This document shows positions 5,659-11,986 of a stretch of DNA of 11,986 nucleotides, piece by piece; within the stretch, counting starts at the first letter, position 1; the number at the start of each line of letters is the position of its first letter. The notes below the pieces were generated by a model. That model worked only from the letters and a program-made list of their open reading frames with translations. It did no database searches and was not told the DNA's origin. Source of the stretch: Nostoc sp. CHAB 5715 (GTDB lineage Bacteria; Cyanobacteriota; Cyanobacteriia; Cyanobacteriales; Nostocaceae). Where the stretch lies: NCBI RefSeq assembly GCF_020829685.1, contig NZ_JAIVFR010000085.1, forward strand, positions 1 to 11,986. The letters run 5' to 3'. Position numbers and translations under genes: made by a program.

Positions 5659-6642
5659 ATGACAGCGATCGCTGGTAAACTGATGACTCTATCAAAACGT
5701 CAATGGTTCGGGGTATTAAGTGCAGCATCTGTAACTTTTTCGGTGGTTGTATTTGATCTCAAAGTTCTGGGCGCCCAACCTGTAGGGGAAAATGGGGTGC
5801 AACAGATGAATATTTTGCAGGCGATTGTTTTAGGCTTTGTGCAAGGAATGACCGAATTCTTGCCGATTAGTAGCACAGCGCATTTAAAAGTCGTGCCTGT
5901 GGCTCTTGGGTGGGGCGATCCGGGAGTAGCTTTTACCGCTATTATTCAACTCGGTAGTATAGCAGCCGTACTGTGGTACTTTTGGGGGGATTTGAGACGA
6001 ATTTTCAGGGGAGCGCTCAAAGCGATCGCTCACAAAGATTACGATGACTATGACTTTCGCTTGTTCTTAGGAATTATTTTAGGAACACTGCCAATCATCT
6101 TCTGTGGACTTTTGATTAAGAAATTTATCCCAGACTTTGATAATTCACCCATTAGAAGTTTAGGAGCGATCGCAATTGCCTCCATAGTCATGTCGCTGTT
6201 GCTGGGGTTAGCAGAAAAACTAGGCAACCGACAACGCGACTTTGAACACCTGACAATGCAAGATGGGGTTTTGATGGGTTTAGCCCAAGCTTTGGCATTA
6301 ATTCCTGGTGTTTCTCGTTCGGGTTCCACCCTAACATCAGGGCTATTTATGGGATTAAAACGAGAAACGGCTGCGAGATTTTCTTTTTTGCTGGGTATTC
6401 CCGCCATTACGCTAGCAGGGTTAGTCGAGTTAAAAGATGTGATCGCAGCAGGATTAACCAGTGCAGCAATAGTTCCCATAGTCGTAGGAGTGATTTCTGC
6501 CGCAATCTTTTCATACATAGCGATCGCTGGATTGCTACGCTTCCTCAAAACCCAAAGCACTTGGGTATTTATTTGGTATCGGCTGGCATTTGGGGTAGCA
6601 ATCTTGAGTGCGATCGCGGCAAGATTTTTGCAGAATAGTTAA
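5659..6642 (+). CDS. uppP: Undecaprenyl-diphosphatase (UppP/BacA)
   Basis: This integral membrane enzyme removes a phosphate from undecaprenyl diphosphate, recycling the lipid carrier for peptidoglycan and other surface polymers; overproduction in other bacteria gives bacitracin resistance. The two family signatures are intact: QGMTEFLPISSTAHL (62-76; Glu66 and His75 align with E. coli Glu21 and His30, while Gln62 replaces the first Glu, as in many homologues) and PGVSRSGST (216-224, with Arg220). Several hydrophobic helices surround them. At 327 residues it is about 50 longer than E. coli UppP (273); the excess is an N-terminal extension with an extra hydrophobic segment (about 17-34). The core family start would be Met50 (ATG at 5806-5808). 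I kept the ATG at 5659, though neither start has a strong Shine-Dalgarno site. A HIP1 site lies at codons 3-5. Divergent from the DUF3120 gene. Confidence 0.94.
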   Translation: MTAIAGKLMTLSKRQWFGVLSAASVTFSVVVFDLKVLGAQPVGENGVQQMNILQAIVLGFVQGMTEFLPISSTAHLKVVPVALGWGDPGVAFTAIIQLGSIAAVLWYFWGDLRRIFRGALKAIAHKDYDDYDFRLFLGIILGTLPIIFCGLLIKKFIPDFDNSPIRSLGAIAIASIVMSLLLGLAEKLGNRQRDFEHLTMQDGVLMGLAQALALIPGVSRSGSTLTSGLFMGLKRETAARFSFLLGIPAITLAGLVELKDVIAAGLTSAAIVPIVVGVISAAIFSYIAIAGLLRFLKTQSTWVFIWYRLAFGVAILSAIAARFLQNS

Positions 6643-6643
6643 T

Positions 6644-6734
6644 AGTCATTAGTCATTAGTCATTAGTCATTAGTCATTAGTCATTAGTCATTAGTCATTA
6701 GTCATTAGTCATTAGTCATTAGTCATTAGTCCTT
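6644..6734. repeat. Twelve-copy AGTCATT heptamer array
   Basis: AGTCATT occurs in 12 perfect tandem copies from 6644 to 6727, followed by one variant AGTCCTT (6728-6734). The array begins one base after the uppP stop codon. A short four-copy array of the same heptamer is upstream of psbU (4025-4052). The array has no spacers and is not a CRISPR. Because 7 is not a multiple of 3, the TAG inside it closes every forward frame. Copy number is likely to vary between strains. Confidence 0.95.
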
Positions 6735-6753
6735 TGTCAGTTACTAATGATTA

Positions 6754-6788
6754 ATGCCCCATGCCCCATCCCCAATGCCCCATCCCCT
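6754..6788. repeat. ATGCCCC-type heptamer array abutting a start codon
   Basis: Five heptamers in a row (ATGCCCC, ATGCCCC, ATCCCCA, ATGCCCC, ATCCCCT) end at base 6788, directly before the ATG at 6789. They contain spurious ATG codons, and the frame from 6747 reads through the array as a Pro-rich leader (MINAPCPIPNAPSP), which I treat as non-genuine. No Shine-Dalgarno site can fit between the array and the ATG. Confidence 0.8.
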
Positions 6789-8129
6789 ATGTCTACCATT
6801 CATCCTGCCCGAATTACCAAAGTATTAGCTGATTCCATAGCCGCAGAAATTGGCTTTGAAGCCGGGGATGCGATCGTTGCTATCAATGGTACACGTCCCC
6901 GTGATTTAATTGATTATCAGTTTTTGTGTGCTGATGAAGTTTTGGAACTAGAAGTTTTAGACGCGGCTGGTAAAACTCATAGCCTGGAAATCGAAAAAGA
7001 TTACGATCAAGACTTAGGGCTAGAATTTGAAACTGCCCTATTTGATGGCTTAATTCAGTGCAACAATCGCTGTCCATTTTGCTTTATCGATCAACAGCCA
7101 CCAGGTAAACGCACCAGCTTGTATTTAAAAGATGATGATTACCGTCTGAGCTTTTTGTACGGCTCTTATCTTACCCTAACCAATTTGCCAGAAAGAGAAT
7201 GGCAACGGATTGAGCAAATGCGCTTGTCTCCGTTGTATGTTTCTGTTCATGCTACCGAGGCTGAAGTAAGAATTAGACTGCTGAAAAATCCGCGTGCGGG
7301 GCAAATCTTGCAACAACTCAAGTGGTTTCAAGAAAGGCGACTACAAATTCATGCTCAAGTAGTTGTTTGCCCTGGTATAAATGATGGCAAACATCTGGAA
7401 CAAACTCTCAAAGATTTAGCGTCCTTTCATACTGGTGAAGTGCCTACGGTTGCATCAGTGGCAGTTGTGCCAGTTGGATTGACACGATTTCGGCCTCCAG
7501 AAGACGAACTCATACCTGTAACTAGGGAAAAAGCAAAAGAAGTGATTTTCCAAGTGCAAATTCTCTCGCGGCAATTTCGCCAAAAACTCGGTTCTAGCGT
7601 TGTTTGGTTAGCCGATGAGTGGTTTTTGATTGCAGGTGAGGAATTACCCAGCGAATCTGAATATGAAGAATATCCCCAAATTGATAACGGAGTTGGTTCG
7701 ATTCAATTATTTATCAAGCAATTTGCCACCGTTGCAGCAGAATTACTACCGCCAAAAGTATATCCTCAAAGAAAGTTCACTTGGATAGTAGGCAACGCCG
7801 TAGAAAAAGCATTTCAACCCATTTTGAAACGCTTAAATTTTGTTGAAGGTTTAGAAGTAAATATGTGTGCTTTATATAGTGATTATTGGGGACAAACTAT
7901 CAGTGTAACCGGATTACTAACTGGTCATGATTTGCTTTTAAATCTAAAAGGGCAAGATTTAGGTGATGGTATTTTACTACCAAATGTAATGTTAAAAAAT
8001 GGTGAATCAGTGTTCTTAGATGATATGAGTATTGAGGAATTAGCTGACAAACTAAATACAAAGATTTTTCCTGTAGCAGGAGTTGAAGATTTAATCCAAA
8101 CATGCATTTTAAATTTTGCTCAAGTTTAG
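6789..8129 (+). CDS. Radical SAM protein, DUF512 / TIGR03279 family
   Basis: The substrate is unknown to me. The 446-residue protein has three parts. Residues 5-70 resemble a PDZ-like domain (ITKVLADSIAAEIGFEAGD, IVAINGTRPRD). Next is a radical-SAM core whose iron-sulfur cysteines are Cys91, Cys95 and Cys98 (CNNRCPFCF), followed by the family's SLYLKDDDYRLSFLYGSYLT (110-129). Last is the DUF512 region, with VVVCPGINDG (191-200), ADEWFLIAGEELP (275-287) and YPQIDNGVG (295-303). This matches the cyanobacterial form TIGR03279 and the Firmicute DUF512 proteins. An ATG at 6747 would add 14 residues encoded by heptamer repeats; I chose 6789 because the family-like sequence begins there. It follows uppP after about 145 bp of repeats and precedes the GHL10 gene by 97 bp, so it may be co-transcribed with the latter. 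No key cysteine is missing. Confidence 0.9.
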   Translation: MSTIHPARITKVLADSIAAEIGFEAGDAIVAINGTRPRDLIDYQFLCADEVLELEVLDAAGKTHSLEIEKDYDQDLGLEFETALFDGLIQCNNRCPFCFIDQQPPGKRTSLYLKDDDYRLSFLYGSYLTLTNLPEREWQRIEQMRLSPLYVSVHATEAEVRIRLLKNPRAGQILQQLKWFQERRLQIHAQVVVCPGINDGKHLEQTLKDLASFHTGEVPTVASVAVVPVGLTRFRPPEDELIPVTREKAKEVIFQVQILSRQFRQKLGSSVVWLADEWFLIAGEELPSESEYEEYPQIDNGVGSIQLFIKQFATVAAELLPPKVYPQRKFTWIVGNAVEKAFQPILKRLNFVEGLEVNMCALYSDYWGQTISVTGLLTGHDLLLNLKGQDLGDGILLPNVMLKNGESVFLDDMSIEELADKLNTKIFPVAGVEDLIQTCILNFAQV

Positions 8130-8214
8130 TTATCAAAAATAAGTTATTCTTCGGAGGTAATTTATTGTTATGCTAGATGATAAATAAGAAGTAGTATCTA
8201 ATAGTTAATCCATT

Positions 8215-8220
8215 GAGGAG
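8215..8220 (+). promoter_or_regulatory. Ribosome binding site for the GHL10 gene (GTG start)
   Basis: GAGGAG at 8215-8220 is 6 bases before the GTG at 8227-8229. It is one of the best Shine-Dalgarno matches in the window and supports the GTG start, which also gives a complete signal peptide. Confidence 0.75.
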
Positions 8221-8226
8221 TCAGGA

Positions 8227-11055
8227 GTGAAGAATCAGGAAAGATATCATAAAAAGGCAAAATCACAAATAAAAAAAGCCGGATTCTTCATTTTAAGTTT
8301 TAACTTTTTAACTTTAAATAGTTTTAATATTTTGCCAGTAACGGCGGCGACTGAAGAACCTGTATTGAGCGTAGTGTATGGTCAAGAAAATGCAAATCAG
8401 TGGAGAGGGATAACTGACCGCTTACAGACAATAGGGGTGAAATATTGTGTAATTCCCCTAGCTGATGTAAGGAGTGGGGCAGATTGGGGCGATCGCCGGG
8501 TATTATTTTTGCCAAATGTCGAGACATTAACGCCAACCCAAGCGATCGCTCTCGAAGAATGGATGAGTAAGGGAGGGCGTTTGATTGCCAGTGGCCCTGT
8601 AGGTAGTCTGTCAGCGCCGGGAGTGCGTCAGCTATTGCGATCGCTTTTGGGAGGTTACTGGGGATTCAGCCTCAGTGACACAGAACAGATTAAACCCACA
8701 AAAACCAATATTCCAGAATGGGCAAATCAAACTGAACTCTTTGGCAAAGTGCGCGGCGGCGTTGTGATTCCTAATGATATGGGCAGTGAATCTCCTGCTG
8801 TTTGGAATTCCAAAGATAATCCAGCCGCAGTAGTGACAACTGAGCGTTCCACCTTTTTGGGCTGGCGCTGGGGAACAGACACAGCAACAGCTGCTGGGTT
8901 AGATAATGCCTGGTTAAAAGCCGCTCTCAATCACTATTTGACAGCGCCACCGCCATCGAATCGCATGAAAAAAGTAGAAGGAGGTTCCCCAAACTGCTCG
9001 ACAACAGTGGCGACTGCGCCGAGGGTGCAGGGGGAAACAATTCAAAATTCAAAATTCAAAATTCAAACTCCCTCATCCCCCTCATCCCCCTCATCTCCCT
9101 CATCTCCGTCATCCCCTCCTCCTAAAATTGCCACTGCTCCCATACCTAAACCGCTTCCTATAGTCAAACCCCCAAGTTCCCAAGAGGCTATTGACCAATT
9201 AGAACAAGCGGTGCGTCTGGATGTTGCACCCAACTCCAATGAACCGATTGACAACAACCAAGCGATCGCTCTCCAGCAAGAGCTAGAAAATCTGATCGGT
9301 CGGGTGGAAAGCGCTAATTTAGCAGTGTCAGCCGATGCGGCTAATGTTGGTGAAGTTACATCTGAAGATAAGCAGTCCTCTATGCATCTGCACACCTACA
9401 CCTCCCAATCTCTCAAGGAGCAACCCACGCAATTAGCCTCAACTAAACTGGGGGCGCTAGGCATGAGTAAAGAGCAAGCCTTGGCACAGGTAAAGGTAAT
9501 TGCCAAAAACTTCCCCCTATTGATTGCCCAAAAAAACTATGCTCTAGCTCGTCAGCAGTGGCTAAAAGCTAAAACGACTTTGTGGCAGCAGTTTCCTGTT
9601 GATCAAAGAGTAGCTCAACCAGAAATTCGGGCAGTTTGGTTAGATCGCGGGACGATTGTTCGTGCTGGTAGCAAGGCGGGACTAGCCCAGATTTTTGATC
9701 GCCTAGCTCAAGCTGGGATTAATACTGTCTTTTTTGAAACTGTTAATGCTGGCTACACTATTTATCCGAGCCAAGTGGCAAAAGAGCAAAACCCGTTAAT
9801 TCGTGGGTGGAACCCACTAGCAGATGCGGTGAAATTAGCCCATGAGCGAGACATGGAATTACACGCTTGGGTTTGGACTTTTGCTGCTGGTAACCAACGT
9901 CATAATGAAATTCTCAACCTTAATCCTGATTATCCAGGGCCAGTGCTGGCGGCTCATCCCGATTGGGCAAACTACGATAATCTTGGCAACATGATTCCCG
10001 TTGGTCAAACTAAGCCATTCTTCGATCCAGCTAACCCCCAAGTGCGCGAGTATTTACTCAAGCTGTATGAGGAAATTGTCACTCGCTATAACGTCGATGG
10101 TCTACAGCTAGACTACATTCGCTACCCTTTCCAAGACCCATCAGCAGGTCGAACCTACGGCTATGGCAAAGCTGCAAGAGCGCAATTTCAGCAACTTACT
10201 GGTGTAGATCCGGTAAATATTTCCCCTAGTCAACCAGACTTGTGGCAAAAGTGGACGACATTTCGCACCCAGCAAGTTGATAGCTTTGTTGCCCAATTAT
10301 CACAGCAGTTGCGACAAAAGCGACCGAATTTGATTTTATCGGTTGCAGTATTTCCTTTGCCAGAACTAGAGCGGATTCAGAAAATTCAACAAAACTGGGA
10401 AACTTGGGCAAGGCGGGGAGATATAGATTTAATTATTCCCATGACTTATGCTCTGGATACTTCTCGCTTCCAACGACTGGCCCAACCCTGGATTGCCTCT
10501 AAACAATTGGGATCTACCTTGTTAGTACCGGGAATTCGCTTACTTTCTTTACCAACAATTGGGACATTCGATCAACTCCAGTTGGTAAGGGACTTGCCAG
10601 TTAGTGGTTATGCACTCTTTGCCGCAGAGAATTTTAACAACGATCTAGAAAAACTCTTTAGTAGCACCCAAGGTAGGATTCAATCTACAACAAGTGAACC
10701 CATTCCTCACCGCCAGCCTTTTCAAACTGCCGCCATTCGTTACACCGCGCTGCAACGGGAATGGAAATTTGTTTTCCAAAATGACCAACTACGAAGACCG
10801 GCTCAGACAATATCAGATTTTAACAACCAGGCAGAAGTTCTACGCAGTGCTTTAAATCAGCTTGCCGCTTCGCCGAATCCTAGCAAGTTACTAGTGGCGA
10901 GAGCCTCTCTAACTCGGTTCCAGTCTCAATTTCGGGTATTGATGAGACAAGAGCTTAAGTCAAATTCCTATCAAGTCAAAGTTTGGGAAAATCGGCTTGT
11001 AACTATAGAAAGGCTATTACGTTACGCCGAACGGCGTTTGCAGTTGCGTCCTTAG
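8227..11055 (+). CDS. Exported GHL10-type (DUF187-like) glycoside hydrolase family protein, 942 aa
   Basis: Probably an envelope or periplasmic protein acting on a carbohydrate; substrate unknown. Residues 1-41 are a signal peptide: basic (KKAKSQIKK), hydrophobic (20-36), cleavage near VTAA. Residues 45-150 form an alpha/beta domain like the class I amidotransferase-like or beta-galactosidase trimerisation fold (RRVLFLPNVETL, EEWMSKGGRLIASGP), a fold inference only. Residues 240-320 are a disordered linker with five PSS repeats, encoded by an intergenic-type DNA repeat. A helical stretch follows to about 460. The GHL10 barrel spans about 465-800: EIRAVWLDRG (466-475), VFFETVNAG (501-509), WNPLADAVKLAHERDMELHAW (528-548), DGLQLDYIRYP (624-634; Asp624 and Asp629 are candidate catalytic residues), LIIPMTYA (735-742). 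A helical C-terminus (835-940) may be coiled. Start GTG has a good Shine-Dalgarno site. The downstream neighbour is a pseudogene. Confidence 0.88.
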   Translation: MKNQERYHKKAKSQIKKAGFFILSFNFLTLNSFNILPVTAATEEPVLSVVYGQENANQWRGITDRLQTIGVKYCVIPLADVRSGADWGDRRVLFLPNVETLTPTQAIALEEWMSKGGRLIASGPVGSLSAPGVRQLLRSLLGGYWGFSLSDTEQIKPTKTNIPEWANQTELFGKVRGGVVIPNDMGSESPAVWNSKDNPAAVVTTERSTFLGWRWGTDTATAAGLDNAWLKAALNHYLTAPPPSNRMKKVEGGSPNCSTTVATAPRVQGETIQNSKFKIQTPSSPSSPSSPSSPSSPPPKIATAPIPKPLPIVKPPSSQEAIDQLEQAVRLDVAPNSNEPIDNNQAIALQQELENLIGRVESANLAVSADAANVGEVTSEDKQSSMHLHTYTSQSLKEQPTQLASTKLGALGMSKEQALAQVKVIAKNFPLLIAQKNYALARQQWLKAKTTLWQQFPVDQRVAQPEIRAVWLDRGTIVRAGSKAGLAQIFDRLAQAGINTVFFETVNAGYTIYPSQVAKEQNPLIRGWNPLADAVKLAHERDMELHAWVWTFAAGNQRHNEILNLNPDYPGPVLAAHPDWANYDNLGNMIPVGQTKPFFDPANPQVREYLLKLYEEIVTRYNVDGLQLDYIRYPFQDPSAGRTYGYGKAARAQFQQLTGVDPVNISPSQPDLWQKWTTFRTQQVDSFVAQLSQQLRQKRPNLILSVAVFPLPELERIQKIQQNWETWARRGDIDLIIPMTYALDTSRFQRLAQPWIASKQLGSTLLVPGIRLLSLPTIGTFDQLQLVRDLPVSGYALFAAENFNNDLEKLFSSTQGRIQSTTSEPIPHRQPFQTAAIRYTALQREWKFVFQNDQLRRPAQTISDFNNQAEVLRSALNQLAASPNPSKLLVARASLTRFQSQFRVLMRQELKSNSYQVKVWENRLVTIERLLRYAERRLQLRP
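9041..9123. repeat. Two STRR arrays inside the GHL10 coding sequence
   Basis: Four TTCAAAA-type heptamers (9041-9068) are followed directly by six 9-bp units of the CCCTCATCC type (9070-9123, the last degenerate). The frame places each 9-mer exactly on three codons, giving Pro-Ser-Ser five times and then Pro-Pro-Pro (residues 282-299). A G-rich stretch (GAGGGTGCAGGGGG, about 9021-9034) precedes them. The same three-part order, G-rich, ATTCAAAATT, C-rich, occurs between genes at 11060-11150, and the 9-mer also occurs at 3430-3466. Confidence 0.85.
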
Positions 11056-11059
11056 TGAA

Positions 11060-11150
11060 AAGGCAGGGGGAGCAGGGGAGGATGAGGGAAAAATCAATTC
11101 AAAATTAAAGAACTTCTGCCTCCTGCCTTCTACCTCCTCTTTCCCAATAC
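11060..11150. repeat. Composite STRR after the GHL10 gene, hairpin-forming
   Basis: A G-rich arm (from 11060) and a C/T-rich arm (to about 11150) flank a central ATTCAAAATT (near 11098-11107). AAGGCAGG (11060-11067) is the exact reverse complement of CCTGCCTT (11122-11129), so RNA from the gene could fold here 5 bp after its stop codon and perhaps help end transcription. The following 80 bp to the PAS remnant shows no further feature. Confidence 0.65.
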
Positions 11151-11232
11151 CCAATTTCCAACTAGCTAGATATCAGCTACTTTGTAATTCTTAACACACT
11201 TTTTGTAGTGTTTATAACCTAAATATTACTAC

Positions 11233-11859
11233 TTGTTTGAAACTAGAGGTAACACTAGTATTAGTTCTTTTGAGGTAGAACATCATATTCTCGTTGAGAG
11301 CCAACTACTCAAGTACAAATGGTTACTAGTACGCGCTATAGTACCTAAAGATACGACAGGCGAACCTGCTCGCCTCATTGAAATTTCTGTGGATATTACC
11401 TCCTGTGTACAGGCAGAAGTATTATTTCGTGAGAGTGAAAGACGATTTCGCCCCATCTTCAACAGTTCCTTCCAATTTATTGGGTTGCTGATAACAGAGG
11501 GTATCGTGCTAGAAGTTAACCAAACAGCACTCCACTTGGGGGAACTACAGCCACAAGATGTAGTTGAGCGTCCATATTGGAAAATATGGTGGACGCTACT
11601 TCTCAACCAACAACATCTGCAATATTTACTTTCCTCCAGCCCAGGAGTAATTTACACCTGCAAGAGTTATGCAGATTTTGGTAGTACATTTATTAGGGAA
11701 AATGTTGTCGCTATCAGGAGCTATCAAGTGCGGGAAATGCTCAAAGGAACTAGCTTTTGGGCTAGCGAACTCCATTCGTTGTTGGAATCCTTTTCTCGCA
11801 CCATTAATATTAACAATATACTAGGCATTGGATTAGGAATGAAAGTTTTAAAAAAGTAG
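11233..11859 (+). pseudogene. Decayed multi-PAS sensor (histidine kinase-type) fragment
   Basis: The open frame gives 208 residues, but they are pieces of a larger PAS sensor. Residues 12-64 are the C-terminal half of one PAS plus its PAC linker (FEVEHHILVESQLLKYKWLL, then VDITSCVQAEVLFRESERRF, where intact relatives read VDITERKQAE). Residues 70-120 are the first half of a second PAS (IFNSSFQFIGLLITEGIVLEVN). Near residue 122 (base 11596) the sequence jumps to a third PAS (LQYLLSSSPGVIYTCKSYADFG), which breaks off near residue 182 into unrelated residues. No kinase, GGDEF or other output domain remains, and the first PAS lacks its start. The only start available is TTG at 11233, with an in-frame stop at 11215-11217. 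I infer a truncated pseudogene with at least one internal deletion. It contains no HIP1 site. Confidence 0.78.
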
Positions 11860-11870
11860 ATATAGGACTA

Positions 11871-11986
11871 ATATTTGATTTATGAAAAAGCTCGGTACAG
11901 ATCGAAAAGCCTAATTCCTTATTCCCTACTCCCTACTCCCTACTCCCCACTCCCCGCCCACGTAGATAATTTCAAAAATCAAATAT
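11871..11986. mobile_element. Possible MITE-like element at the window end
   Basis: ATATTTGATTTATGAAA (11871-11887) and TTTCAAAAATCAAATAT (11970-11986) are inverted repeats matching at 16 of 17 positions, the outer 11 perfect. They enclose about 80 bp that includes three CCCTACT heptamers and variants (11924-11955). No ORF is present. The right end coincides with the window edge, so a target duplication cannot be checked and the repeat may extend further. It starts 11 bp after the PAS remnant. Confidence 0.5.

Noticed and set aside
6048..6560. 170-codon - strand frame inside uppP
   Set aside because: It is antisense to an intact uppP, with no family-like sequence; an artefact of uppP codon use.
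6644..6734. CRISPR array
   Set aside because: The 7-bp units are contiguous with no spacers, and no cas gene is present.
6747..6788. Upstream ATG adding 14 residues to the radical-SAM protein
   Set aside because: The added residues come from heptamer repeats and the family-like sequence begins at the ATG at 6789.
9063..9395. 110-codon - strand frame inside the GHL10 gene
   Set aside because: It is antisense to the linker and repeat region; its Asp/Glu/Gly repeat is only the reverse reading of the 9-mers.
1..11986. tRNA, rRNA, riboswitch, toxin-antitoxin, phage or defence genes
   Set aside because: I saw no cloverleaf, conserved RNA motif or matching protein signature on either strand by reading; a covariance-model scan was not possible.

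Overview
The window looks like chromosome from a filamentous, probably heterocyst-forming (Nostocales, Nostoc/Anabaena-like) cyanobacterium. PsbU is a lumenal subunit of oxygenic photosystem II. The DUF3120 and TIGR03279-type proteins are cyanobacterial families. The HIP1 octamer GCGATCGC occurs 15 times where about 0.2 would be expected by chance. Intergenic DNA is full of 7-9 bp tandem repeats (STRRs such as TAGTCAT, GGGAGTA, AAAGGAC, ATGCCCC) and of small non-coding inverted-repeat elements, both typical of Nostoc genomes.

Layout. Positions 1-198 are the 3' end of a GGDEF (diguanylate cyclase) gene on the + strand, followed by a hairpin, a hairpin-rich repeat (271-440) and AT-rich DNA. At 854-1090 is a 78-residue exported protein of unknown function, with a 121-bp MITE-like element inserted exactly at its stop codon. 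A 420-bp repeat-laden gap follows. Three genes lie on the - strand: nadB (L-aspartate oxidase, 1637-3313), psbU (3545-3973) and a DUF3120 membrane protein (4485-5270). A 111-bp MITE-like element with a 10-bp target duplication (5379-5489) sits in the divergent gap before uppP (undecaprenyl-diphosphatase, 5659-6642). Next on the + strand come a 12-copy heptamer array, a radical-SAM DUF512/TIGR03279 protein (6789-8129), a large exported GHL10-type glycoside hydrolase-like protein (8227-11055), a decayed PAS-domain sensor fragment (11233-11859) and a terminal inverted-repeat element (11871-11986).

Functional links. The genes do not form one pathway. nadB supplies iminoaspartate for NAD synthesis and PsbU stabilises the oxygen-evolving complex. 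UppP recycles the lipid carrier for peptidoglycan and polysaccharide synthesis, and the GHL10 protein is probably an envelope or periplasmic carbohydrate-active protein, so these two share a loose cell-envelope theme. Repeat arrays separate nearly every gene pair, so most genes are probably transcribed singly; the 97-bp gap between the radical-SAM gene and the GHL10 gene is the best candidate for co-transcription.

I see no defence, CRISPR, biosynthetic or other multi-gene system that would count as new. The most distinctive content is repeat biology: a composite intergenic repeat lying in frame inside the GHL10 coding sequence, MITE insertions with clean target-site duplications (one at a stop codon), repeats abutting two start codons, and a strong potential G-quadruplex beside nadB.
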